41,320 bases of DNA from Thermodesulfovibrio sp. (GCA_025060625.1 JANXBR010000005.1:1-41320); one strand, 5' to 3'; shown: positions 11,444-19,363, counted from the first letter of the stretch. Numbers and translations are program-made. Notes: generated from the letters alone by a model not told the origin.

Positions 11444-12089
11444 ATTCACTTTTAATTGAAATGCTTCCTCCAAGCATTTTCAACAATTGATTTGTAATGA
11501 AAAGTCCAAGACCTGAACTTTCCCATATATTTTTATAAATAGATATATCCAAATAGTAGGGATGATTTAAGATCTTACTTAATTCTTCTTCTGCAATTCC
11601 TCTTCCTGTATCCTGAATTCTTATTAAAACATTGTTATTTATCTCTTGCAAGCCAAAAAAAATATAACCTTCCTTTGTGAATTTTACAGAGTTTGACGAT
11701 ATATTTAAGAGAATCTGCTTTATTTTAACAGAGTCTGAAAGAACAATATACTTATCAAAGGCAAATTCCGTTCTTATCTCTATTGGTTTATTCTCTATGA
11801 GAATTTTTGTTAGCTCTACTATTTCATAGATACTTTCTAAAATATCAAACTCCTCAATAATCAATTCTTCCTTGCCTGATTGTATTTTGCCAAATTCAAT
11901 GGTATTTGAAATATAATTTCTCATGAATATTGCCTGAGATATGATATGAGAGAGGTATTTTTTAATCATTTCTTCATTTTGCTTTCCAAGATTAAGTTCA
12001 ATAAGCTTGGCAAGATTAAGTATGTTATTGAGGGGAGATTTAAGTTCATGAGAAAACATTGATAAATTAAGAATATAGTCCTTATTCAT
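11388..12089 (-). CDS. Histidine kinase (HisKA + HATPase_c) with no N-terminal sensor domain
   Basis: H-box MFSHELKSPLNNILN, N-box KQILLNISSNSVKFT, G1 IQDTGRGI, G2 GLGLFITNQLLKMLGGSISIKSEYGKGTTVYISIP. Confidence 0.92.
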   Translation of the reverse strand: MNKDYILNLSMFSHELKSPLNNILNLAKLIELNLGKQNEEMIKKYLSHIISQAIFMRNYISNTIEFGKIQSGKEELIIEEFDILESIYEIVELTKILIENKPIEIRTEFAFDKYIVLSDSVKIKQILLNISSNSVKFTKEGYIFFGLQEINNNVLIRIQDTGRGIAEEELSKILNHPYYLDISIYKNIWESSGLGLFITNQLLKMLGGSISIKSEYGKGTTVYISIPRRYKKS

Positions 12090-13116
12090 CTTTTCTGTCT
12101 ATTCTTCTGTCTCTAAATATGATAGACTTGTTAGTCACTCTTGAAAGCTTTTTTGCTTCTGATTTAACTTCCGATGCAATTGATGCAAGATGAGCAAAGG
12201 AGGTTATATTTCGTGTTTCTGTACTTACTATTGCACAGGTAAGAGATAGAAGTTTGAAAACTTCTTGTTCTTCCTTTCTATTCTTTGAAATATAATATCC
12301 CTTTATGAAGTCTTCTCCATGAAAGAATGGTAGGAGTTCTTCAAAGGCGCTTACTATCTTTTGACATATGGTCATAGAAACTCCAGGTTTTGAAAGCAAA
12401 ATAAAATCATCTCCTCCGATATGTCCTATAAAGACATCATTGGATGTTTTTGCTATATCCTTGAGTATATTACCAAGACTTGTGATTACTTTATCACCCT
12501 TCTCAAATCCATAGCAGTCATTAAAAGGTTTGAAATGATTTATATCTATGTAGCATACATCAAATTCACACTTACATCTAATTTTTCTATCTATCTCTCT
12601 TTGTATAGCCCAATTTCCAGGTAAACCAGTAAGGGGATTAGAATCTCTGGCAATTATTAAGGATCTCTGAGTTATTGCTTCAAGTAAGACACTTATTGGA
12701 ACGACACCATGATACTCATTGTATTTACTTACTATTATATCATCATATATGTTTTTCATTTCTCTTTTCTTGATTATCATTGATGCATCTTCAAGAGTTA
12801 CATCATAATCAATAATAAATGTTGGCTCCTCCATAACTTCAAAAATACACTTTTTAGCATTTAAATGAATACCATAACCAAATCTTCCAAGAACTGTGCG
12901 CTCTAAAAATCTATTTCTTTGTATTTGTCCTATTACAACATTGTTATCTACTACTGGAATAAGACCTATTTTTTCATCTTTCATAAATCTAAGAAAAGCA
13001 TCCATAATCTTGGAATTTTTATTTAATGGTTCAACTTTGATAGCTATATCTCCTATTGATAAGTCAAGAATAGAAGGTTCTAACTTACATTTAGATTCTA
13101 AATCATCTGCTAACAT
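12082..13116 (-). CDS. CBS-pair + GGDEF-type (GGDDF) domain protein
   Basis: N-terminal CBS-like segments (KIMDAFLRFMKDEKIGLIPVVDNNVVIGQIQ), then NPLTGLPGNWAIQREI, DINHFKPFNDCYGFEKGDKVI, GHIGGDDFILL. Confidence 0.88.
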   Translation of the reverse strand: MLADDLESKCKLEPSILDLSIGDIAIKVEPLNKNSKIMDAFLRFMKDEKIGLIPVVDNNVVIGQIQRNRFLERTVLGRFGYGIHLNAKKCIFEVMEEPTFIIDYDVTLEDASMIIKKREMKNIYDDIIVSKYNEYHGVVPISVLLEAITQRSLIIARDSNPLTGLPGNWAIQREIDRKIRCKCEFDVCYIDINHFKPFNDCYGFEKGDKVITSLGNILKDIAKTSNDVFIGHIGGDDFILLSKPGVSMTICQKIVSAFEELLPFFHGEDFIKGYYISKNRKEEQEVFKLLSLTCAIVSTETRNITSFAHLASIASEVKSEAKKLSRVTNKSIIFRDRRIDRKDE

Positions 13117-13858
13117 TTTGAATTTTTTTTATTTTCTCTTCAGGCTTTCCAAGATAAAAGCCTTGTAAAAGATCTACTCCAATCTTGACAACCTCACTTA
13201 ATTGATATGACGTCTCAATTCCTTCAGCAACAACCATTATATTTAATTTGTGACAGGCTGTGACTACAAACTCTATGAAAGATTTTGAAAAATTATTTTC
13301 TTCAAAGGTATGTATAAAGTGTTTATCTATTTTTACAATATCAGGCTCAAGAAGGCTTAAAAGTTTGGGACCTCCAAAGCCTGCTCCAAAGTCATCTATA
13401 GCTATTTTGTAACCTCTACTTTTGTAGTAAGATACTGATTTCATAAAAATCTTATAGTTTTCAATTGCAGACTGCTCAGTTATTTCAAGGACTATTCTTT
13501 CTTTTGGAAAATTGAACTCTTCTGCAAATTTATCAGTTATACCTATTTCGTGTTGAGGATAAAAAAGGGTTTCTGGACAAATATTAATGAAAAGATAACT
13601 TTCAAGATTTTGTCTTGAGGCTTCTTTGATTGAGTTTCTTCTTGCAATCATATCAAGTATGAAGATTGAGCCATTTTTTTTAGCCTCTAGAAAGAGATTC
13701 TTTATATTTAAGTCTTTTGATTTATGCCTTGTTAAAGATTCATAGCCAAAAATTTTACCTTCTTTTGATGAAAATATTGGCTGAAAATAAACTGTAAGTT
13801 CTGAATACAGTGACTCTATGGACTTGTGATTATCAACACTATGCTCTGTTTGTAACAC
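13103..13858 (-). CDS. EAL-domain c-di-GMP phosphodiesterase-like protein (GTG start)
   Basis: YFQPIFSSKEGKIFGYESLTR (ESL variant of EAL), FINICPETL, VLEITEQ, IAIDDFGAGF, PDIVKIDKHFI, VVAEGIET, LLQGFYLGKP. Confidence 0.93.
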   Translation of the reverse strand: MLQTEHSVDNHKSIESLYSELTVYFQPIFSSKEGKIFGYESLTRHKSKDLNIKNLFLEAKKNGSIFILDMIARRNSIKEASRQNLESYLFINICPETLFYPQHEIGITDKFAEEFNFPKERIVLEITEQSAIENYKIFMKSVSYYKSRGYKIAIDDFGAGFGGPKLLSLLEPDIVKIDKHFIHTFEENNFSKSFIEFVVTACHKLNIMVVAEGIETSYQLSEVVKIGVDLLQGFYLGKPEEKIKKIQNVSR

Positions 13859-13891
13859 TATCTATCCTCCAATGAATTTATCCTAAGTAAG

Positions 13892-13946
13892 ATTTTAACA
13901 TAACTTTGTTACATAAAAATTAAGGAATTGTTAAAATCTTGTTAAA
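13892..13946 (-). promoter_or_regulatory. Pho-box-like array and -10 for the EAL/GGDEF/HK/GH1 operon
   Basis: Minus strand: TTTAACA-agat-TTTAACA-attc-CTTAATT-ttta-TGTAACA-aagttatgt-TAAAAT; four units at 11-bp period, 9 nt to the -10-like hexamer. Confidence 0.65.
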
Positions 13947-13959
13947 CTTTAACTAAAAA

Positions 13960-14014
13960 TTTAACAGAAATTTAAAATTATTTTAACTTTTCTGTAACCT
14001 CTTAGGTCTATTAT
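13960..14014 (+). promoter_or_regulatory. Pho-box-like array and -10 for the PHP/GT/alkaline phosphatase operon
   Basis: Plus strand: TTTAACA-gaaa-TTTAAAA-ttat-TTTAACT-tttc-TGTAACC-tcttaggtc-TATTAT; same geometry as the pstS array. Confidence 0.75.
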
Positions 14015-14027
14015 TTAAATAAAAAAT

Positions 14028-14717
14028 ATGCTTTTATGTGACTTTCATATCCATACCAAATATTCAGACGGTTCAATGGAACTTAGAAAGGTCGTTGATC
14101 TATTTGGGCAAGCAGGTTTTGATGTTATAGCAATAACAGATCATGTAGTAAATGGCGATAGTATGATAGGAAAGTTTGCTTACAAGTTTAGATTTACAGT
14201 TACTGAAAAAAATTTCAATGAATATATAGAAAACATAAGATATGAGGCTAAAAGAGCATTAGAAAAATATGGAATGATTGTGATTCCAGGTGTAGAGATA
14301 AGTAAAAACTATCTTTCCTCTGAAAAATCAGCCCATATCCTAATAATTGATATAAAAGACTTTATTCCTGCCTGTGCATCATATGAAACAATATTTCTTG
14401 AGGCAAAAAAACAGAATGCCTTGGTAGTTGCCTGTCATCCTCATCATATAAAAGGAGAGATTCGCAATACTTTATATTTATGGAAAAATAGAAACAAATA
14501 TGGAAAATACATAGATGCATGGGAAATTGCTAACAGAGACGATGTATTCAATGTGGTTAGTCTGAAAAAATATCCCTATATAGCTAATAGTGATTTTCAC
14601 AAAGCAAGACATCTTTATTCATGGAAAACATTACTTAATTGTGATAAAAACGTAGTTTCAATAAAAAACTGTATCAAAAATAATAAAGGCGTAGCAATAA
14701 CACTTTTCAGGGGGTAG
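14028..14717 (+). CDS. PHP-domain metal-dependent phosphoesterase
   Basis: DFHIHTKYSDGSMELRKVVDLFGQAGFDVIAITDH, IPGVEIS, VACHPHH, ANSDFHKA. Confidence 0.92.
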   Translation: MLLCDFHIHTKYSDGSMELRKVVDLFGQAGFDVIAITDHVVNGDSMIGKFAYKFRFTVTEKNFNEYIENIRYEAKRALEKYGMIVIPGVEISKNYLSSEKSAHILIIDIKDFIPACASYETIFLEAKKQNALVVACHPHHIKGEIRNTLYLWKNRNKYGKYIDAWEIANRDDVFNVVSLKKYPYIANSDFHKARHLYSWKTLLNCDKNVVSIKNCIKNNKGVAITLFRG

Positions 14718-15892
14718 TGATGATTTTATGGATAGTTTTATGTCTTGTTTTCTTAAGCTTGACTGTTTATTTTGTACAAATTTTAGCATTAAGGAGAAAG
14801 CTCAGTGAAAGTTATGGTCTTACCAATTTCCCTCCTATATCAATAATAAAACCTTTAAAAGGTCTTGATGACAATCTCTTTGATAATCTTGAAAGCTTCT
14901 GTAAACAGGATTATCCCGAATATGAAGTTATATTCTCATTGCAGGATCGCAATGATCCTGCTTACAGAGTTGCTGAAAAAGTAAGAAATAAATATCCTGA
15001 ACTTGTAAAGATAGTTATTGACAGTTCGTATAATGCCCTGAATCCAAAGGTAAAGAATATGATTTCTGCCTACAAAGAGTCAAAATATGATTATTTTCTT
15101 ATAAGTGATAGCAATGTCTATGTTGAACCTGACTATTTAAAGAAAACGGTTTCCTCCATGACATCGGACACTGGACTTGTCACCAATCTCATTGTAGGAC
15201 ATGGAGGTAAAACCTTGGGTGCTAAACTTGAAAATCTTCAGTTAAACTCCTTTGTAATTACCAGTGTATGCTTTCTTGATAAATTTCTTAAGATGCCATG
15301 TAGTATTGGTAAGTCAATGCTCATGAGAAAGAGTGATTTTGAAGAAATAGGTGGTTTCAATGCAGTTAAAGATGTTTTAGCAGAGGATTATCTTATAGGA
15401 AAACTAATGCACCAAAAAGGCAAGAGAGTTGTTCTCTGTAGCTATACAATTAGAAATATAAATGAGTACTGGTCAATGAATAAATTCCTTAATAGACATA
15501 CAAGATGGGCAAAGATAAGATGGAAAATAGCTGGTTTGAAGTATTTTAGTGAGCCTCTTAGTAATCCTGTTTTTGTATCCTCTTTAATTCCAGTTTTGGA
15601 AGGCTTCTCAAAGATTTCCATGACAGCATTTATATTAGTAGTGACAATAAAAATTGCCTTTGATTTATACATAAGTAGATTAATTAAGTCTCCCATTGGA
15701 CTATCGGGATTGCTTATTCCTCTAAAGGATTTAATTACAGCCATTATATGGTTTGTTCCTTTATTGAGCTGTAAAATCAATTGGAGAGATAATTTATATA
15801 TAATAGGAAAAAATACAGTAATCAAACCATATGAAAGTAATTCTTCCCTTAAGGTTGTCTTTAATAGACTTAAAACAGTAATAACAGGTTAA
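14717..15892 (+). CDS. Glycosyltransferase, ceramide-glucosyltransferase/HpnI-like (GT21-like), membrane-anchored
   Basis: N-terminal TM, PPISIIKPLKGLDDNLFDNLESFCKQDYPEYEVIFSLQD, ISDSNVYVEPDYL, LAEDYLIGKLM, (R/Q)xxRW = RHTRW, C-terminal TM segments. Confidence 0.85.
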   Translation: MMILWIVLCLVFLSLTVYFVQILALRRKLSESYGLTNFPPISIIKPLKGLDDNLFDNLESFCKQDYPEYEVIFSLQDRNDPAYRVAEKVRNKYPELVKIVIDSSYNALNPKVKNMISAYKESKYDYFLISDSNVYVEPDYLKKTVSSMTSDTGLVTNLIVGHGGKTLGAKLENLQLNSFVITSVCFLDKFLKMPCSIGKSMLMRKSDFEEIGGFNAVKDVLAEDYLIGKLMHQKGKRVVLCSYTIRNINEYWSMNKFLNRHTRWAKIRWKIAGLKYFSEPLSNPVFVSSLIPVLEGFSKISMTAFILVVTIKIAFDLYISRLIKSPIGLSGLLIPLKDLITAIIWFVPLLSCKINWRDNLYIIGKNTVIKPYESNSSLKVVFNRLKTVITG

Positions 15893-15903
15893 AGGAGAAA
15901 AAG

Positions 15904-17457
15904 ATGGAAAGAAGACATTTTTTAAAAGTCTCTCTTGCAAGTTTTATTACTCTAATTGCTTCATCTGAAGAGATTTTTGCTAAGGTTATGGATTCAAAAC
16001 AAGCTAAAGGAGCGAAGGGAGTAATATTCATAGTAGGTGACGGCTGGCCACTTGGAGTAATAAAAGCAATGAATGAATTTATGGAGATGAAATTTCAAGA
16101 AAAAAGTAATCTATCAATGCTTTTTAAGGATTCTAAAACAAAACTTTTACTTCAAAATACTTCCTCTCTTTCTTCAGTTGTTACTGACTCTGCTCCAGCT
16201 TCTGTTTCCTGGGCAACTGGTTCAAAGACATTTAACAGAAGTCTTTCTGCTTTACCTGATGGAAGACACTTAAAAACCATATTTGAACTTGCAAAAGAAA
16301 AAGGAATGTCTTGTGGATTTATAACCACCACAAGAGTCACTCATGCCACACCTGCAGCATGGTATAGTCATAACTTAAACAGAGATGACGAGGAAAATAT
16401 TGCCATTGACCTTTTAAATTCTAACTTAGATGTAGCAATGGGAGGAGGTGATAGATTTTTTAATGCTGAGAAGCGTAAAGACAAAAAAGACCTCTATGGA
16501 ATGTTTGCATCAAAAGGTTACAGAGTAGTTAAGTCTAAGGAGGATTTATTAAGTAGTATCTCTGATCAAAGCCCTATTCTTGGAGTTTTCAGTTCTTCGC
16601 ATATGGGTTACTTTGTTGACAGATTAAATGATCAAAAATTAAGCCAAAAACAACCTTCTTTACCAGAGATGACTGCAGTAGCTCTTAATAAATTAGCTAA
16701 GAATAAAAAGGGTTTTGTTCTTCAAATTGAGGCTGGAAGGATTGACCATGCCTGTCATGCCAATGATGCCTATGCTGCAATGATGGATTGCTATGAGCTT
16801 GATAAAACCATCGGAGTAGTGATGGATTTTATTAACAAAAATCCTGATGTAATGCTAATAGTTACATCAGATCATGGAAACTCTGGTTATGGAATAAACG
16901 GCACTGGACCTGAATATAACGATGCTACAGAGGCGTTGTTAAATTATAAAAATAGGGCTTCCTTTGAGTACATGATAGGAAAGATGAAGAATCAGGATTT
17001 AAAAACTGTAAAAGAAATCTTTGAAAACTACACTCAACATGGAATTTCATTAGAGGAAGCAGAAGAAATTTATAAGGGATTAAATGAAAAGAAAAAAATA
17101 GTCATTAACGATATTTGGTATGAGCCAGAAGCTACAATGGGCAGAATTTTGGCAAAGAGTATTTATAACTATGAAAATGAAAAACTTGTAAAACCAGCAA
17201 AAGAAAGAAGGGGAAATGTGGGTTTTACATCAACAAATCATACTGCCGAAGACCAGATTGTCTTAGTATACGGAAAAAAATTCTCAGGGTCAGAATTAAA
17301 AAACCACATTGACAATACTGAATTATTCAATCTCATGTGTGCTTATTTAGGAATAAAATACATAAATCCAAAAATGAATAGACAGGATGCTAAGTTATAC
17401 AGTAAAGCTATATCCATGGAAGAATGGGAAAGGCATCTTAAACTCCATATATCCTGA
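15904..17457 (+). CDS. Alkaline phosphatase (PhoA-type) with Tat signal
   Basis: Tat-like MERRHFLKVSLASFITLIAS; catalytic VTDSAPASVSWATGSKT; IEAGRIDHACHANDAYAAM; IVTSDHGN; TSTNHTAED. Confidence 0.93.
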   Translation: MERRHFLKVSLASFITLIASSEEIFAKVMDSKQAKGAKGVIFIVGDGWPLGVIKAMNEFMEMKFQEKSNLSMLFKDSKTKLLLQNTSSLSSVVTDSAPASVSWATGSKTFNRSLSALPDGRHLKTIFELAKEKGMSCGFITTTRVTHATPAAWYSHNLNRDDEENIAIDLLNSNLDVAMGGGDRFFNAEKRKDKKDLYGMFASKGYRVVKSKEDLLSSISDQSPILGVFSSSHMGYFVDRLNDQKLSQKQPSLPEMTAVALNKLAKNKKGFVLQIEAGRIDHACHANDAYAAMMDCYELDKTIGVVMDFINKNPDVMLIVTSDHGNSGYGINGTGPEYNDATEALLNYKNRASFEYMIGKMKNQDLKTVKEIFENYTQHGISLEEAEEIYKGLNEKKKIVINDIWYEPEATMGRILAKSIYNYENEKLVKPAKERRGNVGFTSTNHTAEDQIVLVYGKKFSGSELKNHIDNTELFNLMCAYLGIKYINPKMNRQDAKLYSKAISMEEWERHLKLHIS

Positions 17458-17475
17458 ATAAGATTAATTTGAACG

Positions 17476-18192
17476 ATGAGATTAGGGATATTGGGTGACA
17501 TTCATGGAAATTTAGAGGCATTGAAGACTGCCTACCAAACTGCGATTGATGAAGGTGTGAACAAGATATATCACCTTGGAGACCTTGGCGGATATGCACC
17601 TTTTGTTAATGAGGTTGTAGATTTCCTTATTGAACACAATATTGAGGGAGTTCAGGGAAATTATGATGAAGCTATTGCATATGACAGAGTTCATTGCGGA
17701 TGCAAGTATGAAAATGATTTTCAGGCTAAAATGGCTCAATTATCCTTTGAATGGACAAAAAGGGCAGTAAAGGAAAAGTCAAAAGACTATATGAAAAATT
17801 TACCCTTCAGTATTGATCTTAATGTTAATAGTAGGAAGATTAAAATCTTTCATGCAACGCCGGTTAAAAACAACATTTACTGGTATGAGGATAGGAATGA
17901 AAAATTTTTTCTTCTAATGGCTCAAAAGGCAAAGGCTGATGTAATGATTTATGGACATACTCATCTTCCCTATTTTAAAAAGATTGGAAGTTTTTATTTC
18001 ATTAATGCAGGAAGTGTAGGAAAACCAAAGGACGGAGACTCAAGAACCTGTATCTGTATAATTGATATTAATTATCATGATATAAAGGTTAAATTTATAA
18101 GAAAAAACTATGACATTAAAAAAGTTGTTGATGCAATAATTGAAAGTGGATTACCTGATTACTTTGCAGAAAAATTAGTTTTAGCTAAGTAG
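17476..18192 (+). CDS. Calcineurin-like metallophosphoesterase (YfcE/MJ0936-like)
   Basis: LGILGDIHGNLEALK, IYHLGDLGGYAP, VQGNYDEAI, MIYGHTHLPYF, FINAGSVGKPKDGD. Confidence 0.92.
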   Translation: MRLGILGDIHGNLEALKTAYQTAIDEGVNKIYHLGDLGGYAPFVNEVVDFLIEHNIEGVQGNYDEAIAYDRVHCGCKYENDFQAKMAQLSFEWTKRAVKEKSKDYMKNLPFSIDLNVNSRKIKIFHATPVKNNIYWYEDRNEKFFLLMAQKAKADVMIYGHTHLPYFKKIGSFYFINAGSVGKPKDGDSRTCICIIDINYHDIKVKFIRKNYDIKKVVDAIIESGLPDYFAEKLVLAK

Positions 18193-18201
18193 GAGGAGTG
18201 T

Positions 18202-18579
18202 ATGAATAGGGGTAAAATATTATTGATTGATGACAATGAAGAGGATTTAATATTTACTAAGGAACTTCTTGAAAAAGTAGGATATACTGTAATTCAGAAT
18301 GTGGGATGGCTTGGAACAACAAAGAATATTAAATATCTTAATCCTGATATAGTGCTTCTTGATGTTAATATGCCTGCCTTACCTGGGGACAAGCTTTACG
18401 ATTTAGTGCTAAATCTTGTGAAAGAGAAGAAAATTCCTGTCTTATTTTATTCTGCTATGGATGAATCCTATCTTAAAAAGCTTAAAATAATGAAAGGTAT
18501 TACAGACTATATTGTCAAGGGTGATATATTCCAGCTTTACAGAAAGTTATCACTTTACATGAATAGAAAATTGAACTAA
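18202..18579 (+). CDS. Single-domain response regulator receiver protein
   Basis: KILLIDDNEEDLIFTKELLEK, IVLLDVNMPALPGDKL, VLFYSAMDESYL, DYIVKGD; no output domain. Confidence 0.9.
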   Translation: MNRGKILLIDDNEEDLIFTKELLEKVGYTVIQNVGWLGTTKNIKYLNPDIVLLDVNMPALPGDKLYDLVLNLVKEKKIPVLFYSAMDESYLKKLKIMKGITDYIVKGDIFQLYRKLSLYMNRKLN

Positions 18580-18607
18580 AAATGCCTCAAGCCCTCCCCC
18601 TCCTCCC

Positions 18608-18648
18608 AAAAGCTCTGAGTTCTGAACAGGACTCAGAGCTTTTCTATT
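18608..18648 (+). terminator. Intrinsic terminator after the response regulator gene
   Basis: AAAAGCTCTGAGT - 10-nt loop - ACTCAGAGCTTTT (13-bp perfect stem) followed by CTATTT. Confidence 0.85.
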
Positions 18649-18652
18649 TGAA

Positions 18653-19363
18653 TTGAAGAATCCAAAATTGTTAAAATTTCAAATGTTTTTAAATAACATA
18701 CCTGCCATAGCTGTTGTTCTTAAAGATAAAGATGTCTTGTCTTTCTCTGAGGAAGAATTAAGGGGTGCTGATATTATTGAACTAAGAGTTGATATGTTTA
18801 GTGAAACTGAAAATGTAAGGGATTTTTTTGCTTTAGCAAGAAGAAAATTTGGTTTGCCTTTGCTGTGCACAATAAGACTACCAGATGAGGGTGGTAAAAA
18901 GGAGATAAAAGAGAGGGTAAATATATATGAAAGAGTATTACCTTTTTGTAGTTTTTTTGATATTGAGATTTTTTCCAAGGAAGCTTTATATTTAAGAGAT
19001 TTGACTACAGGGTCTGATATATCTATCATTGGTTCTTATCATAATTTTACTCATACACCTCCTTTGAAAGAATTAGAGAGGATTTTTGAGAAAGGCAAAG
19101 ACATTGGTATGGATATTATTAAGATAGCCACTATGGTTAATGAAGAAAAAGACCTGGAAACATTACTTTTTTTTACTATCAGGCATAAAAATGATAAAAT
19201 AGTTGTTTTAGGAATGGGTCAAAGAGGTATTCCTTCAAGAATAATAAATCCTTTTTTTGGTTCATTAATAACCTATGCCAGTCTTAGTGAAGCTTCTGCG
19301 CCTGGGCAACTCCATCTTAAAGATATGGTTCATATATTTAAAATTATGGGATTAAGGCATTAA
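18653..19363 (+). CDS. aroD: 3-dehydroquinate dehydratase, type I (TTG start or a later ATG at 18683)
   Basis: ADIIELRVDMF, LLCTIRLPDEGGKK, IIGSYHNFTHTP, MDIIKIATMV (Schiff-base Lys), GQRGIPSRIINPFFGSLITYASLSEASAPGQL. Confidence 0.93.
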   Translation: MKNPKLLKFQMFLNNIPAIAVVLKDKDVLSFSEEELRGADIIELRVDMFSETENVRDFFALARRKFGLPLLCTIRLPDEGGKKEIKERVNIYERVLPFCSFFDIEIFSKEALYLRDLTTGSDISIIGSYHNFTHTPPLKELERIFEKGKDIGMDIIKIATMVNEEKDLETLLFFTIRHKNDKIVVLGMGQRGIPSRIINPFFGSLITYASLSEASAPGQLHLKDMVHIFKIMGLRH

